Assembly: GCF_003096555.1 (NCBI RefSeq) | Contig: NZ_QEKM01000001.1 | Coordinates: forward strand, 2,108,001-2,172,000 | From: Simplicispira sp. 125 | Lineage (GTDB): Bacteria > Pseudomonadota > Gammaproteobacteria > Burkholderiales > Burkholderiaceae_C | Length of the DNA stretch: 64,000 nt | Direction of reading: 5' to 3' | Part shown: positions 1 through 9,900 of the stretch, piece after piece | Layout of the letters: each line of letters opens with the position of its first letter | How positions within the stretch are numbered: position 1 is the stretch's first letter | Notes under the pieces: generated by a model | Database searches by the model: none | Seen by the model: the letters and a program-made list of their open reading frames with translations, nothing else | What the model was told of the DNA's origin: nothing | Made by a program: the position numbers and the translations under genes

Positions 1-1
1 C

Positions 2-220
2 ACTGACAGCAGTCACCTGCACGCTGTGGCGCCGGGCCAGTTGACGCGCACGCTGCTCCAGACGGGCATAGGGATCGGCAAGCTGCAGCGGAGGGGTGTC
101 GGACGCATACACAATGCGCAACCGGGCCTGGTGGGCGGCAGCCAGAAGGGCGGCACGGTCGAGGGCGCGCTCAGCCTGGTTAGAAAAATCGGTGAGGGCC
201 AGAATGGTGTGGATGGGCAC
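2..220 (-). CDS. Universal stress protein family, N-terminal part (runs off window)
   Basis: The minus strand reads from a GTG at 220 to the window edge without a stop, giving at least 73 residues. The N-terminus (MPIHTILALTDFS, then ALDRAALLAAAHQARLRIVY) matches the first beta strand and helix of UspA-type proteins, which bind nucleotides and help cells survive stress. An AGGAG motif lies 7 nt before the GTG and decides the start. The C-terminal half, including any ATP-binding G-2x-G-9x-G motif, is outside the window, so the subclass cannot be given. Confidence 0.72.
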   Translation of the reverse strand, partial: MPIHTILALTDFSNQAERALDRAALLAAAHQARLRIVYASDTPPLQLADPYARLEQRARQLARRHSVQVTAVS

Positions 221-641
221 GGGCAGTCTCCTGGTCGGCAGTCGATAAACGGCGGGCGGCGCCGGCGGCTGCGTCATCGTGCATCTTGTGCAGGCGGTCA
301 GGCAAAGGCACAAGGCATGCGGCCATGGCATGCGCAACGCACGGGCGCGCACCAATGGCAAAAAAACCCGGCGGTCTGGATGACGCTGAAGAAGGTGGGG
401 GGTGCTTACCGCCGGGCCCAGGAATCTGCGGCCCGCACGGCTGGTTTCGCATCACCCATCCTTTGCAGCACACAGGCCGTCAGGGCTGCCGATGCAGGCA
501 GCACGGCGGGCGTGCGAAGGGCGAAAACCAGGAAAGTCATAGGGTCATTTTAGGCGACCCACTCCCTCAGGGCAAGCATACCCCCCCGCACCGTGCCAGT
601 ATCGGGCGGCGCGCGCTATCGGGCGCTTGGGAAAGATCTGT
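221..641. other. 421-bp intergenic stretch with no convincing gene
   Basis: This lies between the start of the stress protein and the stop of the DUF4124 gene, both on the minus strand. Open frames exist on both strands, but their composition is Pro/Arg/Gly-rich and typical of antisense reading of high-GC DNA, with no ribosome site or family motif. It probably holds the promoter of the stress-protein gene; I could not pick out a clear -35/-10 pair. Confidence 0.4.
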
Positions 642-1277
642 TCACGGCCTGCAAACGGCCTGGGCCTGCGCATACAGAATCTCGCCGTCGTAGACGCCCA
701 GGACCTCTTCACGCGTGCACTTGAGCACCATCAATACTTCGCCCTGGTGGGTCAGGGTCGTTGCGCTTTCATACTTCACCGTGGCCCGGGTGCTGTCGGG
801 ATTGAGACTGATGGCCAATTTTCCCAAGCGCACCGAAGCCCTCAACTGCATGGCATCCACGGCCTGGGCCGATTCGCGCTGTACTGCACAGATTTCGCGC
901 CGTCCACCCGAGTGCACCGAGGCCGGTGCTGTGCTGTGGTCGGTCATCTTGAACGTCAGCTCCGGCCCGGCCAACGCACATTGGCCACGGTAGTCGGACC
1001 GTTCCGCCATGTCTGCCGCCTGCCTCACCACCCGGTCGACAGCGGCTACCGTGAGTTTGCCGTCAATAAAAGGCTTGACCACCGCTGCACCCGGCTTCTT
1101 GGGCGGGGCTGCTTCGACCGGCGCGGGCGGGGGCACCGGTTTGGGACCCAGCGCACAGGCGCGATCCGAATAAATGGAGCGCCCTTGCGCATCGGTGCAC
1201 TTGTACATGTGCGCCCAGGCCAGGGGAGCGGCAGCGACCAGCGCCAAAGCCACGAAAAGGTGATGTGGAAAATGCAT
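642..1277 (-). CDS. Secreted DUF4124-domain protein
   Basis: A 211-residue exported protein of unknown role. The first 22 residues form a classic signal peptide (MHFPHHLFVALALVAAAPLAWA), after which comes MYKCTDAQGRSIYSDRAC, the compact DUF4124 signature: a short beta hairpin with two cysteines, common in periplasmic proteins of Beta- and Gammaproteobacteria. A Pro/Ala-rich linker follows (about residues 45-60), then a C-terminal domain with several further cysteines. The frame stays open upstream to 1427, but the signal peptide fixes the start near 1277 despite a weak ribosome site. It is monocistronic as far as seen. Confidence 0.75.
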   Translation of the reverse strand: MHFPHHLFVALALVAAAPLAWAHMYKCTDAQGRSIYSDRACALGPKPVPPPAPVEAAPPKKPGAAVVKPFIDGKLTVAAVDRVVRQAADMAERSDYRGQCALAGPELTFKMTDHSTAPASVHSGGRREICAVQRESAQAVDAMQLRASVRLGKLAISLNPDSTRATVKYESATTLTHQGEVLMVLKCTREEVLGVYDGEILYAQAQAVCRP

Positions 1278-1418
1278 GGGTACGGGGCCAGCAGGCCAAC
1301 TCAAGCGAAAAACCGCCGCTGGCACAAGCTCCATGCTCCCGCTCAGCACTCCCATGAACACACCAGTGCGGCCATCGGGTGCGTCGATTCTATGTTCGCC
1401 GCAGCGGCATCCGCTCCC

Positions 1419-1448
1419 AAAAAACAAAACCCGCCAAAGGCGGGTTTT
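1419..1448 (-). terminator. Intrinsic terminator of the cytochrome c gene
   Basis: A perfect stem of AAAACCCGCC and GGCGGGTTTT with a 3-nt loop lies 24 nt beyond the cytochrome stop. On the minus strand it is followed by a T-rich tail, so it ends the cytochrome transcript before the DUF4124 gene. Confidence 0.85.
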
Positions 1449-1471
1449 GCGAAGGAGAGCGTTTTGAGCGG

Positions 1472-2134
1472 TCAGCGAAAGCGCGGCTGCGGCACCACCT
1501 GCAGGTCGCCATCGACCTTGCCGATATAGCCCGCCAGCGCCTTCAGCTCTGCATTGCTGAACTGGCCCGCGATGCCAGCCATCACACCGTTGTTGCGACC
1601 TACGTGCGGATTATTTTCAGTTTTGTAGGACTTGAGTGCGACAAACAGGTAGTCCGCGTGCTGACCTGCGATCTTGGGGTACGACGGGTCAATGGGCTTG
1701 GCAAAGTTGTCGCCGTGGCAGGACACGCAGGCACCCTTCTGTAACAGGGCCGTCACTTGTGCATGGGGTTCGCGTGCTGGCTTGGCCGGCAGTTCGACGG
1801 TCGTCTTGGCATGCTGTGCGTAGTAAACGGACAGATCAGCAATATCCTGGTCCGTCAGCGAGACGGCGATGCCGCGCATGGTGGGGTGCTTGCGGTCACC
1901 CTTTTGGTAGGCGTGCAGAGCCGAGGCAATGTAGCCCGCACTCTGGCCCGAAATCTTGGGCACCTTGTACACCTCGGGAAAGCTCGACTGATAGCCTACG
2001 ATGCCGTGGCAGCCGATGCACATGGCTATTTTTTGCTCTCCCGCCTTGACGTCGCCCTGTACTTCTTGGGCATGGGAAAGTGCCGTCCCGCAGGCGACAG
2101 CAAGGGCAAATAGCGTGGTCAACGTCTTGTTCAT
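1472..2134 (-). CDS. Two-heme class I cytochrome c (c4-like), periplasmic
   Basis: A 220-residue protein with a signal peptide (MNKTLTTLFALAVACGTALSHA) and two covalent heme sites, CIGCH at 39-43 and CVSCH at 136-140, one per tandem cytochrome c domain. Met residues in the second half of each domain (TMRG near 86; GVMAGI near 184) are the likely axial ligands. The spacing and about 20-kDa mature size match cytochrome c4, a periplasmic electron carrier that feeds terminal oxidases from the bc1 complex. It stands alone, with its own terminator and divergent from the MoxR gene. Confidence 0.88.
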   Translation of the reverse strand: MNKTLTTLFALAVACGTALSHAQEVQGDVKAGEQKIAMCIGCHGIVGYQSSFPEVYKVPKISGQSAGYIASALHAYQKGDRKHPTMRGIAVSLTDQDIADLSVYYAQHAKTTVELPAKPAREPHAQVTALLQKGACVSCHGDNFAKPIDPSYPKIAGQHADYLFVALKSYKTENNPHVGRNNGVMAGIAGQFSNAELKALAGYIGKVDGDLQVVPQPRFR

Positions 2135-2242
2135 TTTGCGCGCACAATCTTGAAAGAGTGAAGCTCAGGGGGCTCAGATTTTGTTGGCGATTATAGCCAG
2201 CAGCTGTCAAGCCCATTTGTCAACGTTCCCGCAATCTATTCC

Positions 2243-3097
2243 ATGAAATTTCAAGGCTCAGAAAACTACGTCGCGACCCAGGACCTGATGCTGGCCGTCA
2301 ACGCCGCCATCACGCTGCAGCGCCCCCTGCTCATCAAGGGAGAACCTGGCACCGGCAAGACCATGCTGGCCGAAGAAGTGGCCCAGTCCCTGGGCATGCC
2401 GCTGCTGCAATGGCACATCAAGTCCACCACCAAAGCGCAGCAAGGTCTGTACGAATACGACGCCGTGAGCCGTCTGCGCGACAGCCAGCTCAATGATGGC
2501 GAGAACGCCCAGCGCGTGAAAGATATCCGCAACTACATCATCCAGGGCGTGCTGTGGCAGGCCTTCACGGCAGACCAGCCGGTGGCCCTGCTGATCGACG
2601 AGATCGACAAGGCCGACATCGAATTCCCGAACGATCTGCTGCGCGAGATCGACCGCATGGAGTTTTACTGCTACGAGACGCGCGAACTCATCAAGGCCAA
2701 GCACCGACCACTGGTGTTCATCACCTCGAACAACGAGAAAGAGCTGCCCGACGCGTTTTTGCGCCGCTGCTTCTTCCACTTCATCAAGTTCCCCGAGGCG
2801 GACACGATGCGGCAGATCGTGAACGTGCACTTCCCCACGCTCAAGAGCGAATTGCTGGGCGTGGCGATGAAAACCTTCTACGACGTGCGCAATCTGCCGG
2901 GCCTGAAGAAGAAGCCCTCGACCAGCGAGCTGCTCGACTGGCTCAAGCTGCTGGTGGCCGAAGACATTCCGCTCACCGCCCTGCAAAGCGCGGACAACAA
3001 GGTGTCGGTGCCGCCGCTGGTGGGCGCGCTGCTCAAGAACGAGCAGGACGTAAGCCTGTTCGAAAAGCTCGTTTTCATGAACCAGAGGAACCGTTGA
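2243..3097 (+). CDS. MoxR-family AAA+ ATPase
   Basis: A 284-residue ATPase with Walker A GEPGTGKT at residues 33-40 and Walker B LLIDE at 116-120, followed by an ITSNNEKELPDAFLRRC stretch that carries sensor 1 and the arginine finger. MoxR proteins work as chaperones with a von Willebrand A partner to insert metal cofactors or activate enzymes. Such a VWA gene is encoded 650 bp downstream on the same strand, with a GNAT gene in between. The length fits the short CoxD-like branch. Its client here is unknown; no carbon-monoxide dehydrogenase or similar genes are in view. Confidence 0.88.
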   Translation: MKFQGSENYVATQDLMLAVNAAITLQRPLLIKGEPGTGKTMLAEEVAQSLGMPLLQWHIKSTTKAQQGLYEYDAVSRLRDSQLNDGENAQRVKDIRNYIIQGVLWQAFTADQPVALLIDEIDKADIEFPNDLLREIDRMEFYCYETRELIKAKHRPLVFITSNNEKELPDAFLRRCFFHFIKFPEADTMRQIVNVHFPTLKSELLGVAMKTFYDVRNLPGLKKKPSTSELLDWLKLLVAEDIPLTALQSADNKVSVPPLVGALLKNEQDVSLFEKLVFMNQRNR

Positions 3098-3113
3098 GTC
3101 CGGGAGCCTGTCC

Positions 3114-3716
3114 ATGCGTTTTATAGAGCCCCTCGTGATGTGCCAAAACGGCGTGCGCCTCGAGCCCCTGGTCCTGGAGCACGAAGAGGGCCTGCGCGCC
3201 GCAGCAGCCGACGGCGCACTGTGGAAGCTGCGCATCACCTCGGTGCCCGAGCCGCAGGACACGCGCGCCTACATCGAAACAGCGCTGCAAATGCGTGCAG
3301 ACGGCAATCGCTTTGCCTTTGCCGTGTGCGATGACGCAACGGGTGAGGTGCTGGGCAGCACCAGCTTCCATGACATCCTGCCCACCGTCAAAAGGGTGGA
3401 AATTGGCTACACCTGGTACCGCAAAAGCGTGCAGCGCAGCCACGTCAACACCACCTGCAAACTGCTGATGATGGGCCACGCCTTTGACCAGCTTGGCTGC
3501 AACGTCGTGGGCTGGCGCACGGACAACTACAACTTCGCCTCGCAGCGCGCCATCGAGCGCCTGGGCGCCCGGAAAGACGGCGTCATCCGTGGCCATGCAC
3601 TGCGACGCGACGGCACGATCCGCGACACGGTCATGTACAGCATGCGTGCCGGTGAATGGCCCGAAGCCCGGGCACAATTGCTATATCTTTTAGAGCTTCA
3701 TGCGCAGGCTGCATAA
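3114..3716 (+). CDS. GNAT N-acetyltransferase, RimJ/RimL type
   Basis: A 200-residue acetyltransferase of the RimJ/RimL-like branch, with a pattern of GVRLEPL, then an acetyl-CoA binding region around EIGYTWYRKSVQRSHVNTTCKLLMMGHAF, and the family's late motif NFASQRAIERLGARKDG. The substrate is not predictable; relatives acetylate ribosomal protein N-termini or small molecules. It starts 17 nt after the MoxR stop, so it is co-transcribed with that gene and splits the usual MoxR-VWA pair. Its last dozen residues are encoded by a copy of a dispersed intergenic repeat, so the native C-terminus may have been replaced. Confidence 0.82.
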   Translation: MRFIEPLVMCQNGVRLEPLVLEHEEGLRAAAADGALWKLRITSVPEPQDTRAYIETALQMRADGNRFAFAVCDDATGEVLGSTSFHDILPTVKRVEIGYTWYRKSVQRSHVNTTCKLLMMGHAFDQLGCNVVGWRTDNYNFASQRAIERLGARKDGVIRGHALRRDGTIRDTVMYSMRAGEWPEARAQLLYLLELHAQAA

Positions 3717-3727
3717 GCGCTAGAGAC
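3676..3727. repeat. Dispersed AGCGCT-type repeat, degenerate copy overlapping the GNAT 3' end
   Basis: The stretch contains GCTAT, then AGAGCTT, then ATAAGCGCTAGAG, in the same order as copies at 11128, 41291, 41744, 48080 and 57564. It supplies the last codons and stop of the GNAT gene. Confidence 0.55.
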
Positions 3728-3744
3728 CAAAAACATGCAAAACC

Positions 3745-4932
3745 ATGCTGATTGATTTTTTCTACACCCTGCGCTCGGTCAAGCTGCCGGTTTCGGTCAA
3801 GGAATACCTCACCCTGCTCGAAGCATTGCAGGCCGGTGTGGTGGGCCCCAAATCGGACGACGCCTGGAGCCTGGACGACTTCTACAACATCGCCCGCCTC
3901 ACGCTGGTCAAGGACGAGAAGCACTACGACAAGTTCGACCGGGCCTTTGGCGCCTACTTCAAGGGCGTGGAAATGGTGGCCGATTTCACCAAGGAAATTC
4001 CCGCCGACTGGCTGCGCAAGATCCTGGAGAACGAGCTCACGCCCGAGCAGAAGGCCGCCATCGAAAAGATGGGCTGGGACGAACTCATGGAGACGCTGAA
4101 AAAGCGCCTCGAAGAACAAAAAGAACGCCACGAGGGCGGCAACAAGTGGATCGGCACCGGCGGCACCAGCCCCTTTGGCCACGGCGGCTACAACCCGCAA
4201 GGCATCCGCATTGGCGGAGCAAGCAAGAACAAGAGCGCTGTGAAGGTATGGGAGCAGCGCGCCTACCGCGACTACGACGACCAGCAGGAGCTGGGCACAC
4301 GCAACATCAAGGTGGCGCTGCGCCGCCTGCGCAAATTTGCGCGCGAAGGGCATGAGCTCGAACTCGACCTGCCCGACACCATCCGCAGCACGGCGGCCAA
4401 CGCCGGGTATCTGGACATCAAGATGGTGCCCGAGCGCCACAACAACGTGAAGGTGCTGCTGCTCATGGACGTGGGCGGCACGATGGACGAACACATCCAG
4501 CGGGTGGAAGAACTGTTCAGCGCCGTGAAGACGGAGTTCAAGCACCTGGAGTTCTATTACTTCCACAACTGCGTGTACGACTTCATGTGGAAGAACAACC
4601 GCCGCCGCTTTGCCGAAAAATTCCCCACCTGGGACATCATCCGCAAGTACAACAAGGACTACAAACTCATCTTTGTGGGCGACGCGACCATGAGCCCCTA
4701 TGAAATTTTGCAGCCCGGCGGCAGCGTCGAATACAACAACGAAGAACCCGGCGCCGAGTGGATCCAGCGCCTCACGCACGCTTTCCCCAAGTTTGCGTGG
4801 ATCAACCCTGAGCCCCAGGGCGTGTGGCAGTACCGCCAGAGCATCAGCATCATCCAGCAGTTGGTGAGCAACCGCATGTATCCCTTGTCGCTCAAGGGCC
4901 TGGAAGAGACGATGCGGCTGCTGTCCAAATAG
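3745..4932 (+). CDS. VWA-domain protein, CoxE-like, partner of MoxR
   Basis: A 395-residue cytoplasmic protein. The first 230 residues are mostly helical, with a charged stretch near 105-140 (KKRLEEQKERHEGG). A von Willebrand A domain starts near 235 with VLLLMDVGGTMDEH. The metal-site motif is DVGGT (D242), where DxSxS is usual; the substituted form is typical of CoxE-like proteins and is not evidence of inactivity. Later VWA pieces include FVGDATMSPYE. It lies in the same transcript direction as the MoxR ATPase, with which such proteins form a metal-insertion or activation complex. Confidence 0.8.
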   Translation: MLIDFFYTLRSVKLPVSVKEYLTLLEALQAGVVGPKSDDAWSLDDFYNIARLTLVKDEKHYDKFDRAFGAYFKGVEMVADFTKEIPADWLRKILENELTPEQKAAIEKMGWDELMETLKKRLEEQKERHEGGNKWIGTGGTSPFGHGGYNPQGIRIGGASKNKSAVKVWEQRAYRDYDDQQELGTRNIKVALRRLRKFAREGHELELDLPDTIRSTAANAGYLDIKMVPERHNNVKVLLLMDVGGTMDEHIQRVEELFSAVKTEFKHLEFYYFHNCVYDFMWKNNRRRFAEKFPTWDIIRKYNKDYKLIFVGDATMSPYEILQPGGSVEYNNEEPGAEWIQRLTHAFPKFAWINPEPQGVWQYRQSISIIQQLVSNRMYPLSLKGLEETMRLLSK

Positions 4933-5068
4933 GCCACGGCGCCCCATGCAGCGTGCGATGCTGTCTGACACGGGCACGCTGGTTTTCAGGGCATAGTGGC
5001 AAAGATGGGCGGTCGGAGAAACCCCGCCACCCAGCCTCCACTTTTTTCCATTCAGTCCTCTATTTGCT

Positions 5069-6973
5069 GTGCCACACTGCGTTCCGCGCCCGACCGTCGC
5101 CACAGCAACGCCGACCCCCTGGTCGGCGTTGCTGCTTTTGCTGGCCCTGTGCCTGCCCGGCTGCAGCCTGCTGCCGCGCGCCAGCGACGAAGCCGCCGCC
5201 GACAACGCGCCGGCCCCGGTCATCGCCACCTCGGGTGCGCCCTCGTTCGAGGTACAGGTGCACGCCCCCAAAACCGTGCGCGAAACACTGGAGCGCCACC
5301 TCGAACTGCAGCGCTTTCGCCACCTGCCCGACCTGCAGGACGGCGAATTGCAGCGCCTGCTGGGCGCGGCGGACGCCAATGCGCGGGAGCTGCTGGGCAC
5401 CCTGGGCTACTTTGCGCCCACCATCGCGCTGGCACTGGAAGCGCCCCCCCCCGACGAGCCACAAGGGCTGCGCACGGTCACCATCACCGTGGAGCCCGGC
5501 CCCCAAACGCATATTGCCAGTGCAGACATCGCCTTTGCCGAAACGCCCAATGGTGATCCCGACGCCCGCACGCGCCAGCAGCAGCGCGTGCAGCGCGGCT
5601 GGTCGCTGCCCCCTGGGCAGCCATTCACCCAGTCTGCGTGGGATGCAGCCAAGAACGACGGCCTACGCCAATTGCAGGTGCGCCGCTACCCCACCGCCCA
5701 CATTGCCAACAGCCGCGCCGAGGTGGATACCGACACCCATGAGGCCCGCCTGAGCGTCACCTACGCCCCCGGCCCGGCTTACCGCTTCGGCCCACTGAAG
5801 GTAGAGGGCAGCGAGCGTTATGACCCCGACGGCGCACGGCGCCTGGCCCGCCTGCCCACGGGAGCCATCTACGATGAGGCAGCACTGCTCGACGCCCAGC
5901 TCAACCTGGCCAGTAGCGGGTACTACGACGCCGTGTTTTTGACGCTGGACACCGAGGGCGACGACCCGCAGGCCGCCCCCGTGGTGGCCCATGTGCGCGA
6001 AGCCAAAATGCAAAAACTGGTGTTCGGCCCCGGCTTTTCGACCGACAGCGGCGCCCGCCTGTCGATGGAGCACACCCACAACCGGGTGCCCGGCCTGGGC
6101 TGGCGCGCCGTGAGCAAGCTGTTGCTGGACCGCGAAACCAAGCTGCTGGATACCGAATGGACCGACTTGCCCGACAACAACGGCTGGCGCTGGTTTGCCA
6201 AGGGCCAGGTGCTGCGCGAAGCAACGGGCGACTTCACTGTGAACAGCGGCCGCCTGCGCACGGGCCGCAGCAAAATCACCCAACGCATCGACCGCAACTA
6301 TTTCCTGCAATACGACTATGCCAACAACCAGGGCACCAGCGCCCCCCCCTCCAGCACGGCACTGAGCGTGAACTACGGCTGGACAGGCCGCTACTTCAAC
6401 AGCCTGACCGCGCCCACCCGAGGCCACGGCATAGGCGTGGAACTGGGCATAGGCACCACGCTGCGGCCCGAGCGAGACCCCTTTGTGCGCACCTTGGTGC
6501 GCTGGCAAACCTTCCTGCCGGCAGGGCGGGTAGAGGCAGCCGACGGCAAGGGCCGCAACGCCCGCGTGGCACTGCGCGCCGAGGGGGGCGCCGTGCTGGC
6601 GCGCGACGGCGCCCAGTTGCCAGTCACGCAACTGTTCCTGACCGGTGGCGATACCACGGTGCGCGGATATGGCTACCGCAGCATTGGCGCGCGCACCGAT
6701 AGCGGCCAGCTTTACGGCGGCCGCTACATGGCGGCGGGCAGTGTCGAATGGCAGCGCCCCATCGTCTACGGCGGTGAAATGACCGACTGGGAAAGCACCC
6801 TCTTCATCGATGCGGGCGCCGTGGCGGACCGCGCCAGCGACCTGCACGCCCGCGTCGGCGTAGGCGCCGGGGTGCGTTGGCGCAGCCCGGTGGGGCCGCT
6901 GCAGGCCGACCTGGCCTATGGCGTGCAGGCCAAGGAAGTGCGGCTGCATCTGCGCCTGGGGTTCAGCTTCTGA
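5069..6973 (+). CDS. tamA: TamA-like Omp85 outer-membrane protein
   Basis: A 634-residue Omp85-family protein: a signal sequence (SALLLLLALCLPGC), about three POTRA repeats (to about residue 310), then a C-terminal 16-strand barrel ending in LRLGFSF with the terminal Phe typical of outer-membrane proteins. The barrel contains VRGYGYRS, the conserved lid-lock motif of the family. TamA works with TamB in moving autotransporters and lipids to the outer membrane, and tamB follows with a TGATG overlap. The start is a GTG without a strong ribosome site, so the exact N-terminus is uncertain. The Cys in LPGC looks like a lipobox but has Pro at an unfavourable position. Confidence 0.86.
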   Translation: MPHCVPRPTVATATPTPWSALLLLLALCLPGCSLLPRASDEAAADNAPAPVIATSGAPSFEVQVHAPKTVRETLERHLELQRFRHLPDLQDGELQRLLGAADANARELLGTLGYFAPTIALALEAPPPDEPQGLRTVTITVEPGPQTHIASADIAFAETPNGDPDARTRQQQRVQRGWSLPPGQPFTQSAWDAAKNDGLRQLQVRRYPTAHIANSRAEVDTDTHEARLSVTYAPGPAYRFGPLKVEGSERYDPDGARRLARLPTGAIYDEAALLDAQLNLASSGYYDAVFLTLDTEGDDPQAAPVVAHVREAKMQKLVFGPGFSTDSGARLSMEHTHNRVPGLGWRAVSKLLLDRETKLLDTEWTDLPDNNGWRWFAKGQVLREATGDFTVNSGRLRTGRSKITQRIDRNYFLQYDYANNQGTSAPPSSTALSVNYGWTGRYFNSLTAPTRGHGIGVELGIGTTLRPERDPFVRTLVRWQTFLPAGRVEAADGKGRNARVALRAEGGAVLARDGAQLPVTQLFLTGGDTTVRGYGYRSIGARTDSGQLYGGRYMAAGSVEWQRPIVYGGEMTDWESTLFIDAGAVADRASDLHARVGVGAGVRWRSPVGPLQADLAYGVQAKEVRLHLRLGFSF

Positions 6974-9900
6974 TGGGCCGCCACACGTCCCCCCCACCCG
7001 CTGCAGGGCCGGACTTCAGCCCCGGAGGTTCAGCACACCTGCGCACCGGGGCACGGCGCAGCACCGTGCGCACACTGGGCTGGCTGCTGGTGGCTGCGGT
7101 CGCGCTGGTACTGGGCCTGGGCGCTGGCGCCTGGTGGTGGGCGAGCGGGGATGCCTCACTGGCGTCCACCCTGCGCCGCGCAGCACAGTTTTTGCCCGCA
7201 CACCAGCAGCTGGAAGCACGCGGTGTCACCGGCTCGCTGCGCAGCGGGGGCCATATTGGCGAGTTGCGCTGGAGCAGCCCCAGCCTGGTCATCCAGGCCA
7301 AAGACATCCAACTGGGATGGCAGCTGGCACCGCTGCTGCAGGGCCGATTGGAATTGGGCGAATTACATGCCGCGCAGGTTCAAATCACACCGCAAGGCGC
7401 CCCCCAGACCCAGGAACCACCCACACCGCCCACGGCGCTGGAGTTGCCCCTGCATATCGGCCTGTCTTTCCGGGTCGATCAACTGGACTGGGCGGGCGCA
7501 CCCGCGGTCCAGGCGCGAGATTTGGCCGGTGACTACCGGTTTGACGGTCGGCAGCACCGCCTGAACGTCCAGAGCGTGAAGCTGGCGCAGGGCCGCTACC
7601 GCGCACGCGCAACCCTTGATGCGCAAACGCCCATGGCGCTGGAGGTCACGCTCGACGGCAGCGTACACACACAAGCGCCTGGCAGCAGTGCACCCCTGCA
7701 AATCGCTGCCCACGCCACGCTGAAGGGCACCCTGGCCACATCGGCGGCCCAACTACAGCTACAGGCACAGTTGCGCCCCGAAGGCGATGCGGCAGACGCG
7801 CCCGGCACCCCCATGCAAGCCGATGTGCAAGCGGCCGCTGCCCCCTGGGCGACACAGCCCCTGCAGTCGGTAACGGCCACGCTGCGCGCCCTCAATCTGG
7901 CGGCTCTGTGGCCACAAGCCCCCACCACGCAGTTGCAGGGCACCGTGCAGGCGGGCCCCACACCCGGCACGGCCGAGGCCCCTGCAGACTGGGCCATCGG
8001 CGTGCAGTTGCAGAACACCCTGCCCGGCCCCTGGGACGCTTCGCGCCTGCCGCTGACAGCACTGCAGGCCAACGCCACCTACGACGGCACCCGCTGGACG
8101 CTGCCCGGCGCCAGCGCCAGCGCAGGCAAGGGCAGCGTCGCACTGCAAGGCCACTACACACCCGCCACGGGCGCGCTGGAGGGCACTGCGCAACTGCGCC
8201 AGCTCCATCCCGACGCCCTGCACACTGCGCTGGCGGCAGCGCCCCTGTCGGGCCAGATCAGCGCCCGGACACAGGGCAGCGCCGTGCATTTCAGCGCAGA
8301 CATCGGAACCGCAGCCTCCTCGACCACAGAAAAAGCCGCGCCCGGCCACCCTGCCCCGCTGCGTATTCGCCGTCTCACCGGCAAGGGCCAATGGCAGGCA
8401 GCATCTTCCGCAACGACAGACAACGGCACCTCCACGGACACACTGCAGATCGATCGTCTGCTCATCGACGCACTGCAAGCGCGCGTGGAGGCGACCGACC
8501 TCCTGATCCACCCCAGCGCACAGTCCGCCCAGGGCCAGCTGGTGTTGGCTGTGCCAGGGGCCACGGCACGCGCCAGCGGGCAGCTGGCAGCGCAAAGTGG
8601 CAAGGGAGATCTGCAGGTGCAATGGGCCGACGTCGCACTGACCCAACGCTGGCTGGCCGACCTGCCCTTGATCGGCGCCGCGTTACAACGCACATTGCAA
8701 AGCGCCTCGGCCCAGGGTGCAGCCCAGCTGACCGCGCGCTGGAACGGTGGCTGGCGCGGGCTGATGCAGCCCCTCCCTGGAAAAAGCGACGCCACGCTGC
8801 AAGCCAGCCTGAGCAGCCCCCGGCTTGACCTGTCGATCCCATCCGCCACTGGCGAAGGCGGCAGACCCACCGCGGTGCAACTGCGAGGAGTGCAGGCCAG
8901 CATTGCTGGCAATTGGGCACAAGCCACACTCGACCTGAACGCCGAAGCCCGCACAGGCTCCACTGGGCAGCAGCGCCTGCGCCTGCAAACCCGCGTTGCG
9001 GGCGGGCAGGCCTCCGCCGGACTCTGGCAGGCGCAGATCGCCACACTGGCGCTGCAAGCACAGGACACCCAGCGCCCTGGCCCTTGGGCTTTGCAACTGG
9101 ACGCCCCCCTGGGCCTTTCAGCCCGCACCGAGGCGCAGAGCGGCACACTCCAGCTGCAAACATCGGCAGGCCAGGCCCACCTGACCGGCCCCTTGCCGGG
9201 CAGCGTCGCGCTGCGCTGGCAGCCCATGCGCTGGGGCCGTGGCACCGGTACGCCTTTGCGGCTGCAAACCCAGGGCTCTCTGCAAGGCCTGCCCATGGCC
9301 TGGCTGGATGCCCTGGGCCTGAACGACGGCGCCCCTGCCGTGCAGGGCAGCCCGGCCCAGCCTTTGCTCGCTCGCCTGGGGCTGGCCACCAGCCTGTTGC
9401 TCGACGGCGAATGGAATGTGGACATGGGCGACACCCTGCGCGCCAGCGCCAGCCTGCGCCGCAGCAGCGGCGACTTGCGCATCCTGGCGGGCGATGCAGG
9501 TATCGCCACCACCGTGCAGGGCACTGCCAGCAGCACCGCCGCGACGGCGGGCACGCCCGCTGGCGTACGCCAGGCCGAACTGGCGCTGCAGGCCGAAGGA
9601 AACACCCTGCGTGCGCGCCTCGTCTGGGCCAGCGAGCGTGCTGGTGAAATCGATGCCAGCGTAAGCACCCAGCTGGCACTGCAAGGCAATGCCGCCAGCC
9701 TCTGGCCAGCCGACGCGCCGCTGCAGGGCCAGTTGCGGGCGCGCCTGCCCGATGTGGGCGTGTGGTCGGCCCTGGCCCCACCCGGCTGGCGCGTGCGCGG
9801 CACCCTGGACGCCAGCGCCACCCTGGCAGGCACCCGCAGCGCACCCCGCTGGACAGGAACACTGGGCGCCGATGCCCTGGCCGTGCGCTCCATTGTTGAC

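Noticed and set aside
3631..5400. 589-codon open frame on the minus strand across the VWA gene
   Set aside because: It is antisense to a well-matched VWA protein and the tamA start; its Val/Ala/His/Arg-rich make-up is that of reverse reading of high-GC coding DNA, and no ribosome site was seen.
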